Under the pieces are notes generated by a model. It was not told where the DNA came from, did not search any database, and saw only the letters and a program-made list of their open reading frames with translations. Position numbers and translations under genes: made by a program. Positions 28,122 through 36,868 of a stretch of 64,000 nucleotides of DNA are shown here, piece by piece. The stretch is from Glaciecola sp964621345 (lineage in GTDB: Bacteria > Pseudomonadota > Gammaproteobacteria > Enterobacterales > Alteromonadaceae), in NCBI GenBank assembly GCA_964621345.1, contig CAZUON010000010.1, forward strand, positions 1 to 64,000, in the 5' to 3' direction. The number at the start of each line of letters is the position of its first letter. Position 1 is the stretch's first letter.

Positions 28122-28727
28122 TTAACCGTGTTGTGGGCCTAAACCTAAGCTCCATAAAATGACTGAAGCGACCATTAATATCACCATCAATACAAGGCCA
28201 CATGTTACAACCGAGCTTGAGAAGATAAAGCCCTTTTCTTCAGGTATATGCAGCATGATAGGCACACCTGTGTACAGCAAGTAAACTGAGTAAGAAATGC
28301 CGACTAATACTACCGACATAATAAACCAAAGCTCTGGATAAAAAGCACTAAAACCTGCCATAAAAAGTGGTGTAGCGGTATAGCCAGCAATTTCAAGGCA
28401 TTGTGTGTAACTCGGCGTTGCATCAAAGGGCTTAGCGAGTTCATGAATAAGTACCGCCAGGGCACTCACACCAAAAATAAGGCCGCAGTACATCGCAATC
28501 GCCATCGCCATTGCACTTTGTTGGGTTAGAGTGATGGTTTCAGCTGTGGAGCCAGCGCCAATATCCCAACCGATGTGAGCGGAGGCATAATAAGCCATAA
28601 ATGCAGGTATTAAAGCGATAATTAGTGTGTGGCTAAGGGCATAAAAGTAACTCTCATGCTTTGTATCTATGTTCTGCCATTCTTCTTTTGGGGCGGTATA
28701 TATTCCCCATAGATGGTTAAGTATCAC
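28122..28727 (-). CDS. Yip1-family membrane protein
   Basis: 201 residues with about five TM helices. An N-terminal short cytoplasmic segment (LWGIYTAPKEEWQNI) is typical of bacterial Yip1-domain proteins, in which a W-x-x-I motif precedes the first helix. The function in bacteria is unknown. Convergent with purF; the upstream side faces the assembly gap. Confidence 0.75.
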   Translation of the reverse strand: MILNHLWGIYTAPKEEWQNIDTKHESYFYALSHTLIIALIPAFMAYYASAHIGWDIGAGSTAETITLTQQSAMAMAIAMYCGLIFGVSALAVLIHELAKPFDATPSYTQCLEIAGYTATPLFMAGFSAFYPELWFIMSVVLVGISYSVYLLYTGVPIMLHIPEEKGFIFSSSVVTCGLVLMVILMVASVILWSLGLGPQHG

Positions 28728-29025
28728 GAATCGTTGCTCCTAGTTGTAACATTACAGAAATCTTAGAAGCTCATATTTGTAATGCTTCCCATCGTGCACA
28801 AATAAGTGTCTCTAAGTAAGTTCGGGTATCCGCTTAATTAACAGACGCCCGTTAACATTCAATATAAAACATTAACAAATGCTTAACAAGTCGATNNNNN
28901 NNNNNNNNNNNNNNNNNNNNNNNNNNNNNNNNNNNNNNNNNNNNNNNNNNNNNNNNNNNNNNNNNNNNNNNNNNNNNNNNNNNNNNNNNNNNNNNCCAAA
29001 AAAACAACAGTGGTTGCACAAGGAG

Positions 29026-29045
29026 ATTCCTGCCTGCGCAGGAAT
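29026..29045. repeat. REP-like palindrome with ATGACGG flank
   Basis: ATTCCTGC-CTGC-GCAGGAAT followed by GACGGGGGGG. A related unit (CCGGC-CTTC-GCCGG then CATGACGG) occurs at 44562-44580. This type of dispersed extragenic palindrome is known in many gammaproteobacteria and produces spurious RHSCAGRN-like translations. Its position beside the gap suggests a repeat-induced assembly break. Confidence 0.7.
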
Positions 29046-29070
29046 GACGGGGGGGGAGATAAAAGGTGCT

Positions 29071-29091
29071 AGCGCCGGTCATACCGGCGCT
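29071..29091 (-). terminator. Stable hairpin downstream of the tricorn-like protease
   Basis: Perfect 9-bp stem AGCGCCGGT-CAT-ACCGGCGCT about 20 bases beyond the stop of the minus-strand protease gene. There is no real T-run, only a mixed CCTTTT, so it may be a weak terminator, a 3'-end stabiliser, or another member of the extragenic palindrome family. Confidence 0.45.
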
Positions 29092-29109
29092 GAAATAATG
29101 CTGTTAAAA

Positions 29110-32100
29110 CTATTTAACCTGTTCGAGCAGGGTATCTATTGATGCCTCTAGCTGCTGGTCACGGCCTTCGGCCATCAAGCTAGGAGTATTTTTAATAATG
29201 ATATCGGGTGAGGTTTGGTTGTTTTCCATCCATTCTCCGGCTTTGTTTTTCGCACTCACCGGCACAACTCCCCATACCAATCCACCAGAAAGGCGCTCCC
29301 AACCGGCGAAGCTACAGGTACCGGGTACTGGCATACCAACCGATTTACCAATTTCAAGGTCAGTGTAGCCGCTGGCATAACAGTGGCCGTCGCTATACAT
29401 AGCCTCGTTGAATATTGAAACAACGGGTTTGGTATATCGGGAGGTTGGCTCACCACCTACCACTTGGTCAGCGCGCTCATAAGTAATGAAGGGCTCGCCT
29501 GTAAAGAACATGGCAAGGTCGGCTACTAAGTCCCCACCGCCATTAAAACGAGTATCAATAACCATAGCTTTTTTATCAAAGAAGCGCCCCATAATATCGT
29601 TGTAAATACTGCGATAAGGACTGTCTGACATACTTGGAATATGCACATAGCCTAGTTGCCCGTTACTCCTTGCAAGTACTTCCTCTTCGTTATTTTTAAC
29701 AAAACGACGATAAAGTAAGCTACTTTGCTCACGCAACGAAATAGGTTTTACTCTTACTTGCTCGTTCGATTTTGTGCTTGGTCTGTATATGTCTATGAGT
29801 ACAAATTTGTCGGCTTTGTGATTCAGTAGGCTAGCCCAATCGAACGTTTGATCGATGCTGTGGCCATCAATCTTTTGGATTACATCGCCAGCTTTTACAT
29901 CAATCGTCGCTTTATCTAAAGGACCATCCTTTATCACTTCAGTGATTTTTACGCCTTCACCTTTATGCGCAAAATCGTAAAAAATACCCAACGAAGCAGT
30001 TGAATCTGCATTACGCATTGACGGACGGTATCTCGCACCAGCATGAGATACATTAAGCTCGCCCAACATTTCACTCAGTAGCTCTGCAAATTCATGTCCA
30101 TTACCCACATGAGTCACCTTTGCTTTATATGCTTCGCGCATCATAGGCCAATCAATGCCATGGAAGGTGGGCTCATAAAAGATTTTAGAGCTTCTTAACC
30201 ACACATGGTCAAACTCTGCTTGGCGGATGGCGTTGTGGTCAACCAGCATTTGCTCATTAATACCAACTCCTTCCTGAGTGCCCTCATCAAGATTAAGCTT
30301 GGCAATGCTGCCGTCGCTGAGCAAATACAGGTTCTCCATTTCTGGATCCCACATAAGGCTGCCACTGCGAGCACCTAATGAGAGGGTTTTCTTGGTCTCT
30401 TGGCTGCGTAAGTCAGTTTCCCAAAGGTCATATTTATCTTCGAATTGAGATAAATAGTAAAGGGTGTCGGCGTCTTTATTTAATACCGCATCGCCTAGTC
30501 GTGATGAATGAATAGTGAGGCGTGCAATACGTCGGTCTAAGCCGTCCCATTCAATATTAAGCGGCTCTACGCTCTCATCTTCGCTTTGCTCGTCGCTAGA
30601 CTCATCATCTGAGGCATCTTTATCGTCATTATCTTCGCCAGAGGCTTCTTCTTGGGCCTCTTCAATTGCTTGCATTAACGCATAGTCATCTTCGCTTAAA
30701 TTAAATTTATCCCAACCATCTTGGTCGAAGAATAATGAATATACGTCGTACTCACTGCGTCCACTGGTAGCATAACTTTTCAAACCTTCGCGGTTGCTAA
30801 ACCAAATAACTTGTTTGCCGTCATTGGCGAAGCGAGGTGAACGGTCGTAATAACCACTAGGGATAAGCGTGCGCATGGGCTCGGTGCCTTCAGCGCTCAC
30901 GATAGCCACATCAGAGTTATTTAGTAGTTTGTTATGCTCAAATAAAATCCATGCGCTATCTGGGCTCCATGTAAAATCTTGGTCGCCATCAGACATGTGA
31001 ATAGTCTGATTCGCAGGAATGACTGTGTTACTGTTTTGACTGTCCAGATTCATTACCTTAACGGTTCGGCGATCCTCAACGTAGGCCAGTTTTGTGCCGT
31101 CTGGTGATAGTTTGGGTTGGTAGTTGTCTTTATTATTAGTCAGCAAAGCAGTTTCGTTGATTAAAGTAGCTGCATAAAAGAAAGGCTCTTGCTCACGTGC
31201 CTTTTCTGCTTTGTAAATACTCCACTTACCATCACGCTCAGAGCTATATACAAGGTAGTCTCCATCAGGAGAAAAACTTACAGAAGCTTCTTCGGCAGCG
31301 GTTTGGGTAATTTGCTTGGTAAATGCACCTTCACTGTCGCTCACAAATACATCTCCACGAGAGATAAAGGCGATTTCTTTGCCATCTGGCGATATTGCCA
31401 TCTGTGAAATCTCACCATTTACGCTCATCATCTCTTGGCTGTTATCAATGTCTTGAGTGCGAATAGTGACCTGTACTTTTGTTGCGTCTGCTCCGGGTAC
31501 CTGGGTATAAAGTTCACCATGTTGCGTAAACGCAAGGGTATTTCCCGCATACGACAAAAAGCGAACCGGATGCACACTAAAGTCGGTGATTTGTTCAGGT
31601 TGACTGTTAGCACTAAGAGCCAATTTAAATACATTGGCACTACCGTTTTGTTCGCTCAAATAATAAATGCTGTTGTCATCTTGGGCGTAAACTGGATTAA
31701 GGTCTTCGCCTATAAAGTTAGTCACTTGAGTGTGAGTGCCGCTCTTTGTGTCGTAGGTCCAGATATCTCTGGTAACCGCGCTTTTGTGATGTTTACGCCA
31801 GTTATCTTCAGTACCTTTGTAATCTTGATAGAGCAGGGTAGAGCCGGTTGAGTTAACTTGTACTTGTTGTGCCGCACTAGTTAATAACTGCTTAACTTGT
31901 CCGCCACTCACCGGAACCGAATATAGCTCTCCCACGCGGGAAGAGGGATACTGGCGATTAGCCGCGGTATCCATACGCTGACCTTGAAACAAAATAGCGG
32001 TATCGTCGGCATTAAATGTTGTTGGTTCTTCATTGTTTGAATGAAAGGTAAGACGGGTGGCTTTGCCACCAAGTGCGCTCATTACATACACATCAAAATT

Positions 32101-32358
32101 GCCAAAACGCTCTGAAGCAAAGGCTATTTGAGCGCCGTCGTTGCTCCATACAGGTTTATAATCGTGTGCTTTGTGAAACGTTAAGCGGTCAGCTTCACCG
32201 CCGCTACTTGGCACCGAATAAATATCGCCTTTGTAAGTAAACGCAATGGTTTTTCCATCAGGTGAAATTGCTGAGTATCGCATCCATTCTGGGGTAACTT
32301 CGGCAAAGCTAGAAAAGCTGAGCAACGCAAGACTAAGTGAGCAGGCAAAAACTTTCAT
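29110..32358 (-). CDS. Tricorn-like S41 family peptidase with TolB-type propeller, exported
   Basis: 1082 residues. A Sec signal peptide (MKVFACSLSLALLSFSSFA) is followed by two blocks of WD40/PD40-like propeller repeats (many SPDGK-type turns, about 25-590) and an acidic linker of roughly 30 mostly Asp/Glu/Ser residues near 595-625. A tricorn core (FYEPTFHGIDWPMMREAY), catalytic His in LNVSHAGARYRPS, a PDZ domain (GVKITEVIKDGPLDKA) and a C-terminal S41 serine-protease domain with nucleophile in MYSDGHC complete it. Likely a periplasmic oligopeptide-degrading protease. The ATG at 32358 with AGGAAAC upstream directly precedes the signal peptide; an in-frame start lies at 32400. Confidence 0.88.
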   Translation of the reverse strand: MKVFACSLSLALLSFSSFAEVTPEWMRYSAISPDGKTIAFTYKGDIYSVPSSGGEADRLTFHKAHDYKPVWSNDGAQIAFASERFGNFDVYVMSALGGKATRLTFHSNNEEPTTFNADDTAILFQGQRMDTAANRQYPSSRVGELYSVPVSGGQVKQLLTSAAQQVQVNSTGSTLLYQDYKGTEDNWRKHHKSAVTRDIWTYDTKSGTHTQVTNFIGEDLNPVYAQDDNSIYYLSEQNGSANVFKLALSANSQPEQITDFSVHPVRFLSYAGNTLAFTQHGELYTQVPGADATKVQVTIRTQDIDNSQEMMSVNGEISQMAISPDGKEIAFISRGDVFVSDSEGAFTKQITQTAAEEASVSFSPDGDYLVYSSERDGKWSIYKAEKAREQEPFFYAATLINETALLTNNKDNYQPKLSPDGTKLAYVEDRRTVKVMNLDSQNSNTVIPANQTIHMSDGDQDFTWSPDSAWILFEHNKLLNNSDVAIVSAEGTEPMRTLIPSGYYDRSPRFANDGKQVIWFSNREGLKSYATSGRSEYDVYSLFFDQDGWDKFNLSEDDYALMQAIEEAQEEASGEDNDDKDASDDESSDEQSEDESVEPLNIEWDGLDRRIARLTIHSSRLGDAVLNKDADTLYYLSQFEDKYDLWETDLRSQETKKTLSLGARSGSLMWDPEMENLYLLSDGSIAKLNLDEGTQEGVGINEQMLVDHNAIRQAEFDHVWLRSSKIFYEPTFHGIDWPMMREAYKAKVTHVGNGHEFAELLSEMLGELNVSHAGARYRPSMRNADSTASLGIFYDFAHKGEGVKITEVIKDGPLDKATIDVKAGDVIQKIDGHSIDQTFDWASLLNHKADKFVLIDIYRPSTKSNEQVRVKPISLREQSSLLYRRFVKNNEEEVLARSNGQLGYVHIPSMSDSPYRSIYNDIMGRFFDKKAMVIDTRFNGGGDLVADLAMFFTGEPFITYERADQVVGGEPTSRYTKPVVSIFNEAMYSDGHCYASGYTDLEIGKSVGMPVPGTCSFAGWERLSGGLVWGVVPVSAKNKAGEWMENNQTSPDIIIKNTPSLMAEGRDQQLEASIDTLLEQVK

Positions 32359-32521
32359 ATGTTTCCTATGAGATAGGCTAAACGGCCAAATAGCTCGCAT
32401 ATACGTGATGAACTAAGCCGCTTAAAAATTTAGATAACTAGATAACAATACCCTAAAACTATCCTTTTGGGTAAGGGCAATTTGTAATAAAACGTGTAAG
32501 TAAAAATGATGTAACGAGGCT

Positions 32522-32701
32522 CTACAACGACAACCATACACCCTTCAAACCGATATTGCGTGCTTCTACCGTTAAAGCAATCCAATCTTCTGAGAAGCTA
32601 GAGTCTGCGGGTTCTTGCATTCCCTCAATGATGTCGAGTTGCCTACCACCTTAGTAAGTGCGCCAAACACGGTTAGATGAAAACTTAATGATACTATTCA
32701 T
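32522..32701 (-). pseudogene. 5' fragment of a class I mannose-6-phosphate isomerase gene
   Basis: Reading the minus strand from an ATG at 32701 gives MNSIIKFSSNRVWRTY, an in-frame TAA at 32651-32653, then GGRQLDIIEG, FSEDWIALTVEARNIG, and a terminal TAG. NRVWRTYxGG and EDWI.xTVEARN resemble the N-terminus of cupin-type phosphomannose isomerases. The remaining several hundred codons are missing. The nonsense codon and truncation mark it as a decayed gene. Identification is from memory of the family and should be confirmed by translated search. Confidence 0.65.
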
Positions 32702-32832
32702 CGTTTTAAGTCCTTTAAATAAGCTCGTTGGGAAGCTTGTGCTTTTTCGAGGCCTTTTATTAAAGTCTCATGGTACCCCTAACACAAGGTCGATTTGTCA
32801 CCGGTTTTTACAAAATGCCAGCTTTTTAATGC
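32698..32832 (-). pseudogene. 3' remnant of an unidentified gene upstream of the isomerase fragment
   Basis: In the frame ending at the TGA that overlaps the isomerase ATG (ATGA, a natural operon junction), the minus strand reads ALKSWHFVKTGDKSTLC, a TAG, then GYHETLIKGLEKAQASQR and AYLKDLKR. It looks like the C-terminus of a sugar-related enzyme, but the family was not recognised. The four-base overlap supports past coding by both remnants. The rest of the 32.36-33.08 kb spacer is very AT-rich and shows nothing else. Confidence 0.45.
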
Positions 32833-33076
32833 TTAAAAACACCTTTGCGCACAAACACAAAATGTGAACTTTAACACTTCATTGTTAATGACCTGTCAAC
32901 CAAAAGAATACTAAAATACACAAAGTGTAAATTAATTACATAAAATTCGTAAAATATAAAATTAATTCCATATTTATGAAATAAAATTACATAAATTGCT
33001 TTATTTTTAGTCTTTTTTGGCGATAATAGTTGTGAATAAAGAAAATAAGTAATTTTATTACACATTGGAGAGCATC

Positions 33077-33559
33077 ATGAAATTATCTACTTTAACGATT
33101 ACTGCAACACTCACTCTTGCTTGTGCAAGCTCATTTGCAAATGAAGTAGTGTTCAGAGCTACTGACAACAACCTTGCAACTCAGACGTGTATAATAGCCG
33201 CTACTGATGGCCTAGAAGCGGTTAGAACGCTCGTAGAGAGCAAGGATCTTGACTACCAGTTGTACAAAAATTCGGTATCTTGTAACGACATGAGTCTTCG
33301 CAATTTTGCTAAGAGCTTTGCAAAGCAAGATGTTATTGACGCTTCATCACAAAATAAAGAGACAGAAGTGGTTAAGCTTGTCGCAAGTACGCCAAACAAA
33401 GAGTCACAGTTGTGTTTGGACGCGGTAATGATAGGTGAGTCAAGAGCTCGCGCTAGACATAATATAGATGGTCCTGTCATTTGTAACGACCAGTATATTT
33501 CTAGTTTCGTACGCAACTTCAGAAACAAAGAAGTCCAATTGTTAGCTTCTGAAGACTAA
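33077..33559 (+). CDS. DUF3718 family exported protein
   Basis: 160 residues with a Sec signal peptide (TLACASSFA) and two related halves. TCIIAATDG...VSCNDMSLRNFAKSF and LCLDAVMIG...VICNDQYISSFVRNF each hold a Cys, a CND and an aromatic-ending helix. This Cys...CN pattern recalls the DUF3718 family common in Alteromonadales, of unknown function. Paired cysteines suggest disulfides in the periplasm. The ATG at 33077, with TTGGAG seven to twelve bases upstream, is preferred to TTG 33065. Confidence 0.7.
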   Translation: MKLSTLTITATLTLACASSFANEVVFRATDNNLATQTCIIAATDGLEAVRTLVESKDLDYQLYKNSVSCNDMSLRNFAKSFAKQDVIDASSQNKETEVVKLVASTPNKESQLCLDAVMIGESRARARHNIDGPVICNDQYISSFVRNFRNKEVQLLASED

Positions 33560-33790
33560 AATAGCAGAACGTTTGCCAAACAATTGCCATTCTGACATGG
33601 GTCTTAATGGCAGTTGTTACTTGCCTCTTTAAAATCCCACAAACTAATTTCATATTGCATAAGTTCAAAACACAGTTTCTAAAAAACTTTCGTGAGTGTA
33701 TCAACAATACAGTGCCTTTTGATTGATACCTCAATGGTTAACGTTATAATCCTAACCTTTAATTAAGAAAATTGTGAAAATAAAAGCTAT

Positions 33791-34174
33791 ATGAAAAAAT
33801 CCTTGAGCGTTATTGGGCTAATTGCTGTTTTTGTCGCAGCGTTTATTTGGTCATTACCCGCGCCAATTGATAACGATTTGAGCCAAATTGGCAATGGTAA
33901 AATGTCGGTGGTTTTTATATACGACCTTAATCGAGTTGTGAGTAATCAGCAAACGATTGAAATAAATAAGGCTAAAGAAGGGCTTGGCGATGCGGTCAAT
34001 TACCTCGTTGCACGCACGGGTTACCCAGCCACTGATAAAATTATGAAACAATATAATGCTGAAAGTGCTGAGCTTTTATTTTTTGACACAAACGGTGAGC
34101 TGTTTCATCGTCAATTTGCACTGCTTGATGCTGTCGAATTAAAGACAATCTTTGCTGATGAGAGCATCGATTGA
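33791..34174 (+). CDS. Hypothetical protein with N-terminal membrane anchor
   Basis: 127 residues, not recognised. A signal anchor (SVIGLIAVFVAAFIWSL) is followed by about 100 residues with alternating strand and helix character: MSVVFIYDLN, helix EINKAKEGLGDAVNYL, then AELLFFDTNGELFHRQ. The outline resembles a thioredoxin-like fold without a CxxC. Upstream DNA is AT-rich and codon use is similar to neighbours. The gene stands alone. Confidence 0.55.
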   Translation: MKKSLSVIGLIAVFVAAFIWSLPAPIDNDLSQIGNGKMSVVFIYDLNRVVSNQQTIEINKAKEGLGDAVNYLVARTGYPATDKIMKQYNAESAELLFFDTNGELFHRQFALLDAVELKTIFADESID

Positions 34175-34234
34175 TTCGCTATTAGATGTATGGGCAGAAT
34201 TACCTCTTAATCTCACAACGACACACTACCTTTT

Positions 34235-34251
34235 AATCGCAAAATGCGATT
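34235..34251. repeat. Small palindrome upstream of the 55-codon ORF
   Basis: AATCGCA-AAA-TGCGATT, perfect 7-bp arms, about 100 bases before the small ORF at 34355. The spacing suits an operator or a short hairpin; no T-run follows. Confidence 0.4.
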
Positions 34252-34354
34252 GCATTGATTTATTTTAATCGTTTTATCTATCTTTGGTTTTGTTCTAACT
34301 TTATAGGACGCGAAAAAAGCGTACTAATCGAAAAAGCGAACCGAGGATACCAAT

Positions 34355-34522
34355 ATGAACTACTTAAAATACGCGCTAAAGCACTTTTCTCAAAACAAGC
34401 ACTCGTTAATCTATGCCGAGCACACATACTGTAACTACAGTAATAATTACTACGGGGACCAACGTTGTATTACATCTGAGTTTACACCTGATTTTATAAA
34501 CAAAAGAGAAAATCAGAAATAG
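34355..34522 (+). CDS. Small Tyr/Asn-rich protein, 55 residues
   Basis: A short ORF beginning MNYLKYALKHFSQNKH, with a GAGGA site eight bases before the ATG. The centre reads TYCNYSNNYYGDQRC, two cysteines bracketing an Asn/Tyr-rich stretch, and there is no signal peptide. No family is recognised. The strong ribosome site and non-random composition favour real coding, but without homologues this is unproven. It lies in otherwise empty DNA between the anchor protein and the DUF2306 gene. Confidence 0.45.
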   Translation: MNYLKYALKHFSQNKHSLIYAEHTYCNYSNNYYGDQRCITSEFTPDFINKRENQK

Positions 34523-34648
34523 CTATGAAAATCTTTGTCTGTTACCAGTTCCCAAAGCGCTGAGCATGTGCACAAAGCTTTGCGGAACAGGTTCCTGGTC
34601 TTGCATTAGCAGGGCGAAGCAATTCTAATTGATTTGAACGGTCACAAT

Positions 34649-35470
34649 TCAGCCTGCAACAGCAGGGTACCAACGACTAGCGCCTACACCAAATAAGCCG
34701 ACTAAAAATACTCCGGATATTAATATCATCAATAGTGCTGTAGAGAAGCTTAAAACGCTATTTTTTGTTTTGGCTGCATACCTAACAAGCTCTGCAATTA
34801 ACAGAGGTAAAACGTAAGAACACAAACTAATGGCAATTACGGTTGGGCCTGTGAAGGTTTTAGTATCAACACCCAAAGTACCAAAGATTAAAAACCATGC
34901 AAAAATAAGCAGCCGAAAAAATAAAACGCCATTTGCGGCAAGATACAAACGTATTGCCCATATCTGATGATGACTAATATCGCGTTTTCTAGCGTGTAAC
35001 ACTGCAAAGACACTTGATACAATCACAACACAACCACCAAACATAGTAAGTGCATGCATGAGCGTATTGCCAACCGTACCTCTCATAATTATGAGATACA
35101 TTCCGGCCATAGAAATGCAACAAGCCAATACAACAAAAACGCGCCCGTTGTAGCGATGAAAGTTTTTGTATTTTGTTCGCAACGAGGGGATTAATTGTAA
35201 GCTACCACCAATAATCATAATAATTGCAAGTAATACATGGGCAGCATACATGAGGTTGCCTGGCGTATCGTTTGCTACATAAGCGGTGGTGTTTAACTGG
35301 CTCCATCCAGACAACCCACTGCTTGCACCTGTTAAACCATAACCAAGTATGAGGTAGGTCACAAAGCAGCTTTGTGCAATGAGTAAACAAACAAACCACA
35401 GTTTTTTACTATGTTGCAGAAGGGGTAAAGGTATTCTTTTTATCTTTTGGGAGGACATAAAGGCGCTCAT
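34649..35470 (-). CDS. DUF2306 domain membrane protein
   Basis: 273 residues with about seven to eight TM helices. The conserved HxxNGR-like block appears as FHRYNGRVFVV, and ISHHQIWAIRLYLAANGVLFFRL is the second signature of the DUF2306 family, which includes several His that may bind a cofactor. Function unknown. Two possible ATGs (35470, 35458). It is divergent from a membrane-bound AraC regulator, which may control it. Confidence 0.75.
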   Translation of the reverse strand: MSAFMSSQKIKRIPLPLLQHSKKLWFVCLLIAQSCFVTYLILGYGLTGASSGLSGWSQLNTTAYVANDTPGNLMYAAHVLLAIIMIIGGSLQLIPSLRTKYKNFHRYNGRVFVVLACCISMAGMYLIIMRGTVGNTLMHALTMFGGCVVIVSSVFAVLHARKRDISHHQIWAIRLYLAANGVLFFRLLIFAWFLIFGTLGVDTKTFTGPTVIAISLCSYVLPLLIAELVRYAAKTKNSVLSFSTALLMILISGVFLVGLFGVGASRWYPAVAG

Positions 35471-35695
35471 TTAGTATTCTCTAATAGCGCAAATATAGTG
35501 GTCTAGGTGTTTATTTCCTCTCAAATTCGAAATTTGAGCAACGAAATATTCTCTTTTTTTACTCACACAGACTTGCCCTGACTCATTTGCCTCTGACACA
35601 TTCGTTAACAAAGTCTTTTTGCGGCGCTTAGTCTTAATTTGTAAGATGCTCTCTGGACTGCTAAATATTCAACTTTTTCTCACAAGGCGCAAAAT

Positions 35696-36766
35696 ATGAT
35701 GCAAGACAATTCACCTTACTACCTACTTGTGTTTATTTGTATGGGCCTAATGTTGTTCAACGCTTTGAAAAAAGACAAGCAGCTCATTCACTACCTGTTC
35801 GTAATATTTTGTGGTTCGTTGTGCATGGTAGGTGTGCAAAAGCTAAGCGCACAAAGCTTAGGGTCGTATCAATATTTTATTGGCTTGTTTACCTGTGCGA
35901 CCTGCAATGTTGTATGGTTAATTTCACGTACTTTGTTTAGAGAGCATAAGCCAATATCGGCGCTTCATATCAGCCTTGCTGCCATTATTGCTGGCCTAAT
36001 TATGTTTAACCAAACATGGCACTACCTAGTAAGTCTTGAGCTTCAACCTTTACCCGAGAGTCATATTATGTGGCGCCTAAAACAGGGCATGAACGAGATT
36101 ACGGGCTTGCTTTCGTCTTGTATATTGGTGTTATCGTTTTGGGAAGCGGTAAGGGCTTACAAGGGTAAAGGCCGCTCACAACAGTTCCAGTCTATTATTT
36201 TCGCTAGCGCTTATTTTCTTGCGGTGTTTAATGCCAGTATATTACCTAACTTTATCTTTAGTGCGGCTGAAATACAGCGCTATAACCCGTTTATCATTGT
36301 GTCTTCAGCGCTGTTGATTACAATAGCAATACAAATTGTTATGGTGCTGCAAGAAAAACAGAGAGGTTGTCACTCTGCTATCGATAAGCACGACACTCTA
36401 GAGCAAGAGACGGTTGATGTCGCGCCGCAGTTAATTGCCGCTATTGATAAGCTAATGAATACTCAGCAGCTATATCTCAAAAATAACCTAAAGCTTTCAG
36501 ATTTAGCGCAAGCACTTTCGGTTCCAGAATACAGAGTCAGTCGTGCTGTTCGATACCACTACAAAGCCGCTAATTTTAACCTCTTTATTAACCAGTATCG
36601 GGTTAAACGCGCACAGCAAATATTGCTCAGTGAGGAAGCTAAGGACTGGAGTATTTTAAGTGTCGCACTCGATAGCGGGTTTTCGTCGCTTGCCACCTTT
36701 AATCGCGTATTTAAAAGTATTGCCGGGGTTATCCCTAATGAGTTTAGAAGGCAAAAACCTGCTTAG
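35696..36766 (+). CDS. AraC-family regulator with N-terminal multi-TM sensor
   Basis: 356 residues. About seven TM helices (5-225) form a membrane sensor; a short acidic linker (DKHDTLEQETVDV) precedes a C-terminal AraC double helix-turn-helix (about 255-352). The first helix pair is LKLSDLAQALSVPEYRVSRAV and the second SILSVALDSGFSSLATFNRVFK. The family hallmark PNEFRRQ closes the domain. The likely target is the divergent DUF2306 gene. A degenerate copy of its last third lies at 38822-38935. Confidence 0.88.
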   Translation: MMQDNSPYYLLVFICMGLMLFNALKKDKQLIHYLFVIFCGSLCMVGVQKLSAQSLGSYQYFIGLFTCATCNVVWLISRTLFREHKPISALHISLAAIIAGLIMFNQTWHYLVSLELQPLPESHIMWRLKQGMNEITGLLSSCILVLSFWEAVRAYKGKGRSQQFQSIIFASAYFLAVFNASILPNFIFSAAEIQRYNPFIIVSSALLITIAIQIVMVLQEKQRGCHSAIDKHDTLEQETVDVAPQLIAAIDKLMNTQQLYLKNNLKLSDLAQALSVPEYRVSRAVRYHYKAANFNLFINQYRVKRAQQILLSEEAKDWSILSVALDSGFSSLATFNRVFKSIAGVIPNEFRRQKPA

Positions 36767-36868
36767 ACTCAATATTGCTTGGTTTACTAGCGCATTTGCA
36801 CCCAACGGCAACATTTGCGCTCAAACCAGAGCGAAACAAGATGTTGTCATTTAATGTGACTGAAAGTT

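Larger units (their letters stand above)
28728..29109. other. Gene-free stretch containing a 100-N assembly gap
   Basis: Positions 28896-28995 are N, exactly 100, the conventional placeholder for a gap of unknown size. To the left is AT-rich spacer with the Yip1 gene promoter region. To the right are a REP-like palindrome (29026-29045) and a second perfect stem (29071-29091). No gene is supported here; ORFs running through the N run are artefacts. Confidence 0.95.

Noticed and set aside
28852..29142. ORFs crossing the gap
   Set aside because: Most of their length is N; the readable ends are translations of the REP-like palindrome.
32658..32867. Plus-strand ORF of 69 codons
   Set aside because: It lies opposite the decayed isomerase and upstream gene remnants, whose minus-strand reading is clearly the ancestral coding sense.
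34523..34562. 12-codon ORF (MKIFVCYQFPKR) after the 55-codon ORF
   Set aside because: Too short, with no ribosome site or regulatory structure nearby.
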